Below are positions 6,290-13,021 of a DNA stretch of 24,211 nt, in pieces. Under the pieces are notes generated by a model, which was not told where the DNA came from, ran no database searches, and saw nothing but the letters and a program-made list of their open reading frames with translations. The stretch comes from a virus. Made by a program: the position numbers and the translations under genes. The stretch is from the IMG/VR virus record IMGVR_UViG_3300044614_000534, positions 1 through 24,211 of that record; one strand, written 5' to 3'. Position 1 is the stretch's first letter. Each line of letters begins with the position of its first letter.

Positions 6290-7948
6290 ATGGACTCACG
6301 CGCACAAGATGTCCTGCAAGGCTACGACCGGCTCAAGGGTGCTCGTGGCACTTGGGAGTCGCACTGGCAGGAGGTAGCTGAGCGGGTCTGGCCGTCGATG
6401 GCCGAGATGACCGGTCAGCGCACACCGGGCGAGAAGCGGTCGGAGAAGATATTCGACTCGACCGCGCAACGTGCGCTCCCCCGCTTCGCCGCTGCCATGG
6501 ACTCGATGCTGACCCCGGCCACGCAGATGTGGCACGGCCTGCACACCGGCATCCCCGAGCTCGACGAGAACGTGATGGTGCAGCGGTGGTGCGACTCCCT
6601 GCGCGACATCCTGTTCCGGCAGCGGTACGCCCCGACGGCGAACTTCGCCTCGCAGGCCTTCGAGTGCTACATGAGCCTTGGTGCGTTCGGCACCTCGGCG
6701 CTGTTCATCGACGAGATCCCCGGCGTGACGCTGCGGTACCGCGCCATCCCGCTCTCTGAAATCGTCATCGACCTCGACCACACGGGGCGCGTGGACACGG
6801 TGTACCGCTGCTTCCAGCTGACGGCGCGGCAGGCGATGCAGGTCCCGGGCTGGGCTGACAATCTCCCGCGTGGCATCAAGTCCGCTGCGGGCGACCGTGC
6901 GAACACCCTGTTCGAGTTCATCCACTGCGTCAAGCCGAACGACGGGTACAAGGCGGGCAAGGCAGGCGCGGAGGGGATGCAGTACATGTCGCGGTACGTC
7001 GCCCGTGAGGGTGACGCGCTGCTCGCCGAGTCGGGCTATCGCTCGATGCCGTATGCGGTGGGTCGGTATGTGACCGGCCCGCGTGAGATTTATGGGCGGT
7101 CCCCTGCGATGGAGGCTCTGGCCGACATCAAGTCCCTGCAGGAGATGGAAAAGACCATGCTTCGGATGGCGCACCGCATGGTCGATCCGCCGCTCATCCT
7201 CTCCGAGGAGGGGGCCCTTAATGCCTTCTCGGTGCGCCCTAATGCCCTGAACTACGGCTACCTCCGAGAGGACGGGACGCCGCTGGTTCAGCCGCTCATG
7301 ACGGGCGGCAACCTGCCGATCGGCATGGAGATGTCCGACCAGAAGCGCAAGGCGGTGAACGACTCGTTCCTCGTGACGCTGTTCCAGATTCTGGTCGAGA
7401 GCCCCCGCGTGATGACGGCGACCGAGGTGATGCAGCGAGCCCAGGAGAAGGGTGCGCTGCTCGGCCCCACGATGGGTCGGCAGCAGTCGGAGTTCATCGG
7501 TCCCATCATCGAGCGCGAGTTGGACCTGCTCTCGGCGTCGGGTGGGTTGCCTGAGCCGCCGCCGCAGCTGCTCGACTACGTCATGTCGGGCGGCGAGATT
7601 CTGCCCAAGTACACCGGGCCGCTTGCCCGCCTGATGCGTGCCGAGGAGGCTGCGGGCATCCTGCGCACCATCGAGGCCATCCTGCCGGTGGCGCAGGCGT
7701 CGGGCGACATGAAGGTCCTGCGTCGCATCAACGCCGATCAGGCGGTCAAGGTCATCGCCGAGGCGAACAACGTCCCGGCCAAGGCGCTGCGCTCGGACGA
7801 GGAGCTCGAGGCCATGGATGTGGCCGAGCAGGAAGCCGCGCAGATGCAGTCGCTGCTCGCCGCTGCCCCGGTCGCGGGTCAGGCTGCGGAGCGGTTCGCG
7901 AAGGCCGAACAGATCGCGGCCTCTGCGCCCCGGCGTGAGGTCTTGTGA
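6290..7948 (+). CDS. Portal (head-to-tail connector) protein
   Basis: A 552-residue protein expected to form the dodecameric ring at one capsid vertex through which DNA enters and leaves. The N-terminus (YDRLKGARGTWESHWQEVAE, then RVWP) and the later RYVTGPREIYGRSPAMEALADIK and NYGYLREDGT blocks match the podovirus head-tail connector family (Pfam Head-tail_con, T7 gp8 type) as I know it. The C-terminal third is helical and Ala/Glu-rich (RAEEAAGILRTIEAILP, ELEAMDVAEQEAAQMQ), consistent with the crown region. The ATG at 6290 is two bases after the small upstream gene. The length is normal for the family. Confidence 0.93.
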   Translation: MDSRAQDVLQGYDRLKGARGTWESHWQEVAERVWPSMAEMTGQRTPGEKRSEKIFDSTAQRALPRFAAAMDSMLTPATQMWHGLHTGIPELDENVMVQRWCDSLRDILFRQRYAPTANFASQAFECYMSLGAFGTSALFIDEIPGVTLRYRAIPLSEIVIDLDHTGRVDTVYRCFQLTARQAMQVPGWADNLPRGIKSAAGDRANTLFEFIHCVKPNDGYKAGKAGAEGMQYMSRYVAREGDALLAESGYRSMPYAVGRYVTGPREIYGRSPAMEALADIKSLQEMEKTMLRMAHRMVDPPLILSEEGALNAFSVRPNALNYGYLREDGTPLVQPLMTGGNLPIGMEMSDQKRKAVNDSFLVTLFQILVESPRVMTATEVMQRAQEKGALLGPTMGRQQSEFIGPIIERELDLLSASGGLPEPPPQLLDYVMSGGEILPKYTGPLARLMRAEEAAGILRTIEAILPVAQASGDMKVLRRINADQAVKVIAEANNVPAKALRSDEELEAMDVAEQEAAQMQSLLAAAPVAGQAAERFAKAEQIAASAPRREVL

Positions 7949-7950
7949 TC

Positions 7951-8226
7951 ATGACTTTCGAGGACCCGACCTTGACGACGAATCCCGGCGACTGGCCCGC
8001 GAGGCTGCGCGAGGTGGAGGGCCGTCTTCGCTCGCACGAGGACGTGTGCGCCGAGCGGTACAGCCGCCTGCGTGATGACCACATCGAGCTGCGCACGACC
8101 ATCGCATCGAGCCGCATCGACATGAACAAGCGCGTGGACACCATCCAGCATCTGCTCATCAAGATCGCCCTCGCCCTGCTCACCGGCATGGCCGGGATTC
8201 TGGCGACCATCGTCTTCTTCAAGTGA
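7951..8226 (+). CDS. Coiled-coil protein with C-terminal membrane segment, possible holin-like or lysis accessory protein
   Basis: A 91-residue product from ATG 7951; a GTG at 7945 overlapping the portal stop is an equally possible start adding two residues. Residues about 12-65 form a charged helix with heptad-like spacing (REVEGRLRSHED, YSRLRDDHIELRTTI). The last 25 residues contain one hydrophobic helix (LLIKIALALLTGMAGILATI) ending FFK. This coil-plus-TM layout recalls XhlA-type or other lysis-associated membrane proteins. It overlaps the endolysin start as GTGA, supporting a lysis role. No family assigned with certainty. Confidence 0.7.
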   Translation: MTFEDPTLTTNPGDWPARLREVEGRLRSHEDVCAERYSRLRDDHIELRTTIASSRIDMNKRVDTIQHLLIKIALALLTGMAGILATIVFFK

Positions 8227-8645
8227 GCAGCCGCCGTCTCGAAGACCTGCACCCGCTGATGCGTCCGCTCGTGGATGCGTTCCTGGCGGCGTGTGCGCGT
8301 GAGGGTATCGACCTGCTCGTGACCTGCACCTATCGCAGCGACGAGGAGCAGGCGCGGCTCTACGTTCAGGGGCGCACCCGTCCCGGCCCCCGGGTGACGA
8401 ACGCCAAGCCCGGCCAGTCGATGCACAACTTCCGCTTCAACGGCAAGCCTGCGAGTCTGGCCGTGGACGTCGTCCCGATGGTGAGCGGCAAGCCGGTCTG
8501 GTCTGCGACCGCCCCGGTCTGGCAGCAGGTCGGGAGACTCGGCGAGGCGGCGGGCCTCGAGTGGGCGGGCCGGTGGAAGCGGTTCCGCGAATTCCCCCAT
8601 TTCCAACATCCTCACGCGAAATCTGTCCGGTTATCCGTCAACTGA
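8223..8645 (+). CDS. Endolysin, M15-family peptidoglycan peptidase
   Basis: A 140-residue enzyme predicted to cut the peptide stem of peptidoglycan (L-alanyl-D-glutamate or D,D-type peptidase) at lysis. Likely zinc ligands are H68 (GQSMHNF), D82 (LAVDV) and H126 (FPHFQHP), with the substrate-side Arg in TYRSDEEQARLY at 37-47. A NGKPAS insertion between the first His and the Asp is familiar in phage M15 endolysins. There is no signal peptide, so it should depend on the downstream holin. The start GTG overlaps the preceding stop as GTGA. Complete and of usual length. Confidence 0.92.
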   Translation: MSSRRLEDLHPLMRPLVDAFLAACAREGIDLLVTCTYRSDEEQARLYVQGRTRPGPRVTNAKPGQSMHNFRFNGKPASLAVDVVPMVSGKPVWSATAPVWQQVGRLGEAAGLEWAGRWKRFREFPHFQHPHAKSVRLSVN

Positions 8646-8670
8646 TCGTATTCACAGAGAGAGGTGAACC

Positions 8671-8850
8671 ATGACTGCTGAACAAGTTGCTGGCATCGTC
8701 CGCGCTGTCGTCGCCGCCATCGGTGGCTATCTGGTCGGGAAGGGCATCGCTGACGCCGAGACCGTCGCTGCGGTGGGCGGCGCTGTCGCCACGATCGCCG
8801 CTGCGGTGTGGTCGGTGCTGTCCAAGCGCAAGGGCGAGCCGCAGGCGTGA
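8671..8850 (+). CDS. Small holin (Pam3 gp28-like)
   Basis: A 59-residue protein with a strong GAGAGGTG ribosome site. It carries two hydrophobic stretches: residues 6-23 (VAGIVRAVVAAIGGYLVG) and about 33-50 (AAVGGAVATIAAAVWSVL), joined by a short polar loop (KGIADAET), with a basic tail SKRKGEPQA. This arrangement and sequence style match the Pam3-gp28-type small holins I recall. It would permeabilise the inner membrane to release the endolysin. It lies directly after the endolysin and overlaps the spanin start as GTGA. Confidence 0.85.
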   Translation: MTAEQVAGIVRAVVAAIGGYLVGKGIADAETVAAVGGAVATIAAAVWSVLSKRKGEPQA

Positions 8851-9293
8851 AGGTCTGGGCGGCGGTTGCCGTCGCCCTACTCGCTGCCGGGTGGTTCGGG
8901 TTCTCGCATGCGTACCGGGCTGGCTATAAGGCCGGTTCGGCGGTCACCGAGGCCGAGTGGTCTGCTGCCATGGCGAAGGTCCGGCAGGAGTCCACAGCGG
9001 TCATCGTCGCGCAGTACGAGAAGCATCGTGCCGATGTTCTGCGCAGAGAGGGGGTGGAGCGTGACCTGCAATCGAAGTTGGGTGCTGCCGATCGGCGTGG
9101 TCGCGACCTTGCTCGGCGGCTGCGTGACGCCGCCTCTGGTCTGCCCGGAGCCTGTCCCGCCGCCCCCGTCCCTGATGCTCCCACCGGAGAGCCCGGCGAC
9201 GCGGGAGAGGTTGGAGAGGCTATTGCCGCCCACCTCGCCGCCTGCGAGCGAGACGCGACCCGGCTCGCCGAGCTCCAGGACTGGCTGAGATGA
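8847..9293 (+). CDS. Rz: i-spanin (Rz-like inner-membrane spanin subunit)
   Basis: A 148-residue product from GTG 8847, chosen because it forms a GTGA overlap with the holin stop and puts a hydrophobic helix right at the N-terminus (VWAAVAVALLAAGWFGF). A long Ala/Arg/Glu-rich periplasmic helical region follows (AEWSAAMAKVRQESTAVI, ERDLQSKLGAADRRGRDLAR), ending AACERDATRLAELQDWL, a typical Rz end. Together with the embedded lipoprotein it would fuse inner and outer membranes in the last step of lysis. The o-spanin lies within this gene in the +1 frame. Its presence implies a Gram-negative host. Confidence 0.88.
   Translation: MKVWAAVAVALLAAGWFGFSHAYRAGYKAGSAVTEAEWSAAMAKVRQESTAVIVAQYEKHRADVLRREGVERDLQSKLGAADRRGRDLARRLRDAASGLPGACPAAPVPDAPTGEPGDAGEVGEAIAAHLAACERDATRLAELQDWLR
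9061..9288 (+). CDS. Rz1: o-spanin (Rz1-like outer-membrane lipoprotein) embedded in the i-spanin gene
   Basis: This gene lies entirely inside the i-spanin gene in a different frame and ends five bases before it. The GTG at 9061 follows a GAGAGGGGGTGGA ribosome site. The 75-residue product starts MTCNRSW, then a hydrophobic signal LPIGVVATLLGGC with lipobox LGGC and lipidation Cys21. The mature part is proline-rich (VPPPPSLMLPPE, LLPPTSPP), the hallmark of Rz1-type o-spanins. Start, lipobox and nesting agree, so I consider the call firm although the gene is easily missed. Confidence 0.88.
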   Translation: MTCNRSWVLPIGVVATLLGGCVTPPLVCPEPVPPPPSLMLPPESPATRERLERLLPPTSPPASETRPGSPSSRTG

Positions 9294-9613
9294 ACCGCCA
9301 CGTCCGGCTGCAGATACCGCGCCGGTTCCAGATGCACGGTCACCAGCTCGCCGTGCGCATCATCCCTCGCACCCGCTGGCCGCACCCGATGGACACCGTC
9401 GGGATGTACGACCCGACCCGCCACCGCATCGACCTGCGCGGCGATCAGGGCGACACCGAGCTGCAGCAGACATTCTGTCACGAGTGGGCGCATGCCCTGC
9501 TCGACGAGATGAACCATCCCCTGACACACGATGAGGTCTTCGTGGACAACTTGGCGAGCCTGTTGCACCAGTCCCTGACCACCTTCGACTCGGGAGCCAA
9601 GCCGTGCCGCTGA
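9290..9613 (+). CDS. Putative zinc metallopeptidase (HExxH protein)
   Basis: A 107-residue product with an ATGA overlap to the i-spanin stop. Residues 62-71 read FCHEWAHALL: a HExxH zinc motif with H64, E65 and H68. E82 in HDEVFVDNLASLLHQSL is a candidate third ligand, giving a gluzincin-like arrangement as in small phage and ImmA-like peptidases. The N-terminal half appears to be beta-strands (VRLQIPRRF, LAVRIIPRTRW, HRIDLRG). It overlaps the next gene by 10 bases, so peptidase and phosphoesterase are probably co-translated. Substrate unknown; not needed for typical virion assembly. Activity is inferred only from the motif. Confidence 0.75.
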   Translation: MNRHVRLQIPRRFQMHGHQLAVRIIPRTRWPHPMDTVGMYDPTRHRIDLRGDQGDTELQQTFCHEWAHALLDEMNHPLTHDEVFVDNLASLLHQSLTTFDSGAKPCR

Positions 9614-10599
9614 CCGCATCGGACCAAGAGTTCATCGCCGCGTGGCAGCGCCTGAAGAAGGCCCCGCTCGTCGCCAAGGCGCTCGACATCAACCTGCGCA
9701 GCGTCTACAGCCGCCGCCGCTCGATGGAGTCGAAGTACGGCATGGCGTTGGAATCCATCACTCCCATTCGCGGCTCGAGCGACCGAAGCGCAGCCGGACG
9801 TCGCGCCAACGCCCTCGCCGCCGAGCGCGCCGAGCGGTACGAGGGCGAGATGCACGACACGCTCGAGGACGGCGTGGTGCTCGTGGCCTCCGACTGCCAC
9901 TACTGGCCCGGCATCGTCACCGTCGCGCATGAGGCCTTCTGCCGTCTCGCTAAATCGCTAAAACCTCGCATAATCGTGCTCAACGGCGACATCCTCGACG
10001 GCGCTCGCATCAGCCGACACCCGCGCATAATGTGGGAACAGCAGCCGCAGCTGAAGGACGAGATCCACACCGTCCAAGACCGCTGCGCCGAGATCGAGCG
10101 GGCGGCAGGCTCGGCCAAGCTCGTGCGCACCATCGGCAACCACGACGCCCGCTTCGAGAACTACCTATCCGGTCGCGTCTCGGAGGTCGAGGGGATGCCG
10201 GGCTCGACCCTGCTCGACTTCCTGCCCCGCTGGCGGGCTGGATGGGCGCTGCACTTGAACGCCCGCACGGACGGGTGGGTCTGCATCCGGCACCGCCCGG
10301 TGAACGGTGGCATCCATGCCGCCTATAACTCGACCCTCAAGGCTGGCGTGTCCTACGTCCACGGCCACCTCCACCAGTTGAAGGTGACCCCATGGGCCGA
10401 CTACCGGGGCCGTAGATACGGCGTAGACACCGGCACCATGGCCGACATCACCGGTCCGCAGTTCACCTACGTCGAGGCGGGGCCGGTCAACTGGGCGTCG
10501 GGCTTCGCCGTCCTGACCTTCCGCGAGGGTCGGCTGCTGCCGCCCGAGATCGTGGTGGTGGACGGTGGCAAGGCGTGGTTCCGTGGCGAGGCCGTGTGA
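9604..10599 (+). CDS. Calcineurin-like metallophosphoesterase with N-terminal helix-turn-helix
   Basis: A 331-residue protein from GTG 9604. Residues 5-45 look like a helix-turn-helix unit (DQEFIAAWQRLKKAPLVAKA, then NLRSVYSRRRSM). From about 90 a metallophosphoesterase fold carries the dimetal motifs in order: D97-x-H99 (SDCHYWPG), D129 (NGDILDG), GNHD at 178-181, H230, and GHLH at 254-257 preceded by H253. The catalytic set looks complete. Substrates of this family include phosphodiesters, nucleotides and nucleic acids; the HTH suggests a nucleic-acid substrate, but that is inference. It sits between lysis and head genes, coupled to a metallopeptidase upstream and a Cys/His-rich protein downstream. 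Confidence 0.87.
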   Translation: MPLTASDQEFIAAWQRLKKAPLVAKALDINLRSVYSRRRSMESKYGMALESITPIRGSSDRSAAGRRANALAAERAERYEGEMHDTLEDGVVLVASDCHYWPGIVTVAHEAFCRLAKSLKPRIIVLNGDILDGARISRHPRIMWEQQPQLKDEIHTVQDRCAEIERAAGSAKLVRTIGNHDARFENYLSGRVSEVEGMPGSTLLDFLPRWRAGWALHLNARTDGWVCIRHRPVNGGIHAAYNSTLKAGVSYVHGHLHQLKVTPWADYRGRRYGVDTGTMADITGPQFTYVEAGPVNWASGFAVLTFREGRLLPPEIVVVDGGKAWFRGEAV

Positions 10600-10778
10600 G
10601 CGATACCACAAGCCGGAATCCATCATCGACCCTGCTCTGCCGCCTGTGCTGGTGGGCGGCTGGCATCACCCAGAAGCAGGAACGGGTCTGGTGCTCTCAT
10701 GCGGTGCATCACGGGTGGTACACTGAGGCCCCCGGCTGCGGTGGCAAGGCCTTCCGGCAGGACGACAATCGCACATGA
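10596..10778 (+). CDS. Small Cys/His-rich protein, possible zinc-binding
   Basis: A 60-residue product from GTG 10596 in a GTGA overlap with the phosphoesterase stop; ATGA overlap with the next gene. It contains CRLCWW (CxxC) near 22-27, WCSHAVHHGWY near 39-49 and GCGGKAF near 53-59. The spacing of four Cys and three His could bind one metal ion, as in small phage zinc-ribbon-like proteins, but the pattern fits no named motif exactly. Partner and role unknown; position suggests it works with the phosphoesterase or head assembly genes. Confidence 0.65.
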   Translation: MSDTTSRNPSSTLLCRLCWWAAGITQKQERVWCSHAVHHGWYTEAPGCGGKAFRQDDNRT

Positions 10779-11068
10779 ATCACATGCTGGCGCGTATCCG
10801 TCAGATCCTGTGGAGGAGCCGCGCCTACAAGCGGCTGTTCCTCAACCCCCAGAGCAACGAACTGTCAGACGATGGCCGGATAGTGGTCGCGCACCTGAAG
10901 CGGTTCGCGAGGCTCGGGAAGCCCCCTGCCGCCCCCGGTTCGCAGGCGGACATGTTCCAAGTTGGCCGGATGGTTGGCCGACAGGAGACGGTGCAGATGA
11001 TTGTCGAGGCGCTGCACCTGGACGAACGAACCTTGACCAATCTGCAAGAGGATTTCCGTGATGAGTGA
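10775..11068 (+). CDS. Bbp19-like phage protein
   Basis: A 97-residue protein starting in an ATGA overlap. Residues 17-95 (AYKRLFLNPQ, DDGRIVVAHLKRFARLGK, FQVGRMVGRQETVQMIVEAL) match what I know as the Bbp19 family of Bordetella phage BPP-1 and related podoviruses: a short domain with a conserved F-x-x-G-R-x-x-x-x-x-x-I-x-x-x-L core. The family has no firmly established function and usually lies just upstream of scaffold and capsid genes, as here. It overlaps the scaffold gene by eight bases. Confidence 0.8.
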   Translation: MNHMLARIRQILWRSRAYKRLFLNPQSNELSDDGRIVVAHLKRFARLGKPPAAPGSQADMFQVGRMVGRQETVQMIVEALHLDERTLTNLQEDFRDE

Positions 11069-11918
11069 CGATCAAGGGTCTGCATCCGCAGGCAACCCGA
11101 CTGCTCCGGCAGCGGCTCCCGTGTGGTACGCGCCGGAAGGTCTCGACCCCGCCACGACTGGTCAGCTCGGCGAGCTGGTCAAGGCGAAGGGGTGGAAGGG
11201 ACCGGCTGACGCGCTCCTGTCCTATCAGAACCTCGAGAAGGTGTTCGGCGCTGACAAGGCCGGTCGCACCATTCTCGCCCCCAAGTCGGACGATGACGCC
11301 GACGGCTGGAGCGCGGTGTACAACCGGCTCGGTCGCCCGGAGAGCGCCGACAAGTACGAGTTGCCGGTGCCGGATGGCGATGACGGCTCGTTCGCGCAGG
11401 CTGCGGCCCCGGTGCTGCACGAGCTCGGGCTGACCACGAAGCAGGCCAAGGGGCTCGCCGAGTGGTGGAACAAGGCCTCGACCTCGCGCATCGAGGCGGC
11501 AGACGAGGCGTTCTCCAAGCAGTCCGAGGCCGAGTACGCGGCGCTCAAAGGCGAGTGGGGCGCGGCGGCTGCGCAGAACGAGGAGCTCGCCAAGCGTGCC
11601 GTCCTCAAGTTCGGCAAGGAGGCGGGGCTCGATGAGGCGACCTTCGACTCGCTCGAGCGTGCGATCGGCACCGCCAAGGTGATGAAGCTGTTCCACGCGA
11701 TCGGTGCCAAGTTCGGCGAGGCTGACTTCGTGGGCAGCGATGCCCCGACGGGCGGTGCGCTGACCCCGGCGCAGGCCAAGAACAAGGTGGCCTCGCTGTT
11801 CGCCGACAAGGAGTTCATGGGGCGCTACATGCACCAGGACTCGCGTGTCCGTCAGGGTGCCATCGACGAGATGATGGCGCTGAACCAGATGGCGAATCCG
11901 GGGCTGACGGACGAGTAG
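11061..11918 (+). CDS. Capsid scaffolding protein
   Basis: A 285-residue protein from ATG 11061 (GTG 11058 directly before it is an alternative). The layout is a low-complexity Ala/Pro start, a segment WYAPEGLDPATTGQLGELVK, a long helical Ala/Glu/Lys middle (SRIEAADEAFSKQSEAEYAA, LAKRAVLKFGKEAGLDEAT), and a C-terminus ending in NKVASLFADKEFMGRY and VRQGAIDEMMALNQM. This end and the position directly before the major capsid gene are typical of podovirus scaffolds, where the C-terminus contacts the coat. It is expected to guide procapsid assembly and then leave. No protease motif is present. Confidence 0.88.
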   Translation: MSDDQGSASAGNPTAPAAAPVWYAPEGLDPATTGQLGELVKAKGWKGPADALLSYQNLEKVFGADKAGRTILAPKSDDDADGWSAVYNRLGRPESADKYELPVPDGDDGSFAQAAAPVLHELGLTTKQAKGLAEWWNKASTSRIEAADEAFSKQSEAEYAALKGEWGAAAAQNEELAKRAVLKFGKEAGLDEATFDSLERAIGTAKVMKLFHAIGAKFGEADFVGSDAPTGGALTPAQAKNKVASLFADKEFMGRYMHQDSRVRQGAIDEMMALNQMANPGLTDE

Positions 11919-11974
11919 TTGCATCCGTCAGATGGTCGCAGTACCATCTCCCCGTGTCTTCCTCTGTGTGTCTT

Positions 11975-12003
11975 GCCGGGAGGGTCAAACCTCCCGGCTC
12001 TTT
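11975..12003 (+). terminator. Hairpin terminator between scaffold and major capsid genes
   Basis: A perfect 9-bp stem, GCCGGGAGG (11975-11983) with CCTCCCGGC (11990-11998), loop GTCAAA, followed by TCTTT. The stem is strong. The T-tract is short and interrupted, so termination may be partial, or the hairpin may act as an RNA processing or stability element. The 3' arm can also pair downstream (11993-12001 with 12007-12016). Confidence 0.7.
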
Positions 12004-12135
12004 CCCAGAGGCCGGGTAAGCCGCGAGGCCCCGCTGACAGCCGGAAAGACGGTCGCTCGGCTCGAGCGGAACGGGCAAGGGTTCGGCCCCGGTAACGGAC
12101 AAGCCATCCGAGAACATCGTCATCTAATGTTTTCT

Positions 12136-12140
12136 GGAGG
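12136..12140 (+). promoter_or_regulatory. Strong ribosome binding site of the major capsid gene
   Basis: GGAGG lies six bases before the ATG at 12147. It is one of the best Shine-Dalgarno matches in the window, as expected for the most abundant virion protein. Confidence 0.85.
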
Positions 12141-12146
12141 GCTATC

Positions 12147-13007
12147 ATGGCCGACAACATCGCATCCGTTTATGCCGTTCAGTACGGCACGAACATCTCG
12201 CTGCTCCTGCAGCAGAAGGGTTCCAAGCTGCGCCAGGCGGTGCAGACTGGCTCGTACAAGGGCAAGCAGTCCGAGGTCGTGACGCAGTACGGTGCCACCA
12301 GCGCCCGCGCCGTCTCGACCCGCTACCAGCCGATCGTCCCGGTCAACACCCCGAACAACCGTCGGTGGGTGTTCCCCGAGGACTACGACTGGGCCGACCT
12401 GATCGACAACTTCGACAAGCTCCGTCTCCTCGCCGACCCGCAGTCTGCCTACTCGCAGAACGGGCTCTACGCGATGGGCCGTGCGATCGACGACGTCATC
12501 ATCTCGGGCATCTTCGGCACCAACAAGACGGGCGAGGCCGGTGGCACGAACACCACGTTCGACACCGTCAACCAGCAGGTCGCTGTGAACTACGCTGCCG
12601 CTGGCAACGTGGGCCTCACGGTGGACAAGCTGCGTGAAGCGCGTCGCATCCTGATGGAGAACGAGGTGGATCTCGACGCCGAGCAGCACGACGATCTCCT
12701 CGGGCAGCTGCAGGTCACGAACGCCGACTTCAACACCGATGCTCCGGTGCTGCAGGACGGCAAGGTGACCCGCTTCCTCGGGATCAACTTCATCCACACC
12801 GAGCGTCTTCCGACGTCGAGCGGTCACCGTCGCTGCCCTGTCTGGGTGCCGTCGGGCGTCCACCTCGGCATGTGGAACGACATCCAGTCCAACGTCACGC
12901 AGCGTCGTGACCTGTCTTCGCATCCCTTCCAGGTGTACCTGATGGGGACCTTCGGTGCCACGCGCACCGAGGAGAAGAAGGTCGTCGACATCCTGTGCGC
13001 CGAGTAA
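12147..13007 (+). CDS. Major capsid protein
   Basis: A 286-residue protein expected to form the icosahedral shell. Recognisable segments include ASVYAVQYGTNISLLLQQKG at the N-terminus, RYQPIVPVNTPNNRRWVFP, DKLRLLADPQSAYSQNGLYA and GRAIDDVIISGI in the middle, and FGATRTEEKKVVDILCAE at the C-terminus. This matches the compact podovirus capsid family with the HK97 fold found in BPP-1-type phages, as I recall it. Supporting context: scaffold immediately upstream, strong ribosome site, and a putative decoration gene 14 bases downstream. No protease gene is near and the N-terminus lacks a long delta domain, in line with a separate scaffold. Confidence 0.9.
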   Translation: MADNIASVYAVQYGTNISLLLQQKGSKLRQAVQTGSYKGKQSEVVTQYGATSARAVSTRYQPIVPVNTPNNRRWVFPEDYDWADLIDNFDKLRLLADPQSAYSQNGLYAMGRAIDDVIISGIFGTNKTGEAGGTNTTFDTVNQQVAVNYAAAGNVGLTVDKLREARRILMENEVDLDAEQHDDLLGQLQVTNADFNTDAPVLQDGKVTRFLGINFIHTERLPTSSGHRRCPVWVPSGVHLGMWNDIQSNVTQRRDLSSHPFQVYLMGTFGATRTEEKKVVDILCAE

Positions 13008-13021
13008 GGGAGTAACCAACC

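Larger units (their letters stand above)
11919..12146 (+). promoter_or_regulatory. Structured 228-bp leader upstream of the major capsid gene
   Basis: The only large non-coding gap in the window. It contains a 7-bp stem at 11930-11949 (AGATGGT/ACCATCT), a terminator-type stem at 11975-11998, an overlapping alternative stem at 11993-12016, and a 6-bp stem at 12054-12068 (CGCTCG/CGAGCG). TCTAAT at 12123-12128 resembles a -10 box but has no convincing -35 partner and lies very close to the ribosome site. I therefore cannot identify a promoter, although a terminator followed by a highly expressed gene makes one likely. A phage-specific promoter would not be recognisable from one window. Confidence 0.5.

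Noticed and set aside
8866-9288. A longer version of the o-spanin starting at 8866
   Set aside because: The upstream 65 residues are basic low-complexity sequence and would bury the signal peptide. The GTG at 9061 places the lipoprotein signal at the N-terminus with a good ribosome site.
11919-11947. Promoter-like TTGCAT and TACCAT with a 17-bp spacer after the scaffold gene
   Set aside because: Matches to consensus are weak (three and four of six). It overlaps a hairpin and lies upstream of the terminator, so it would not serve the capsid gene well.
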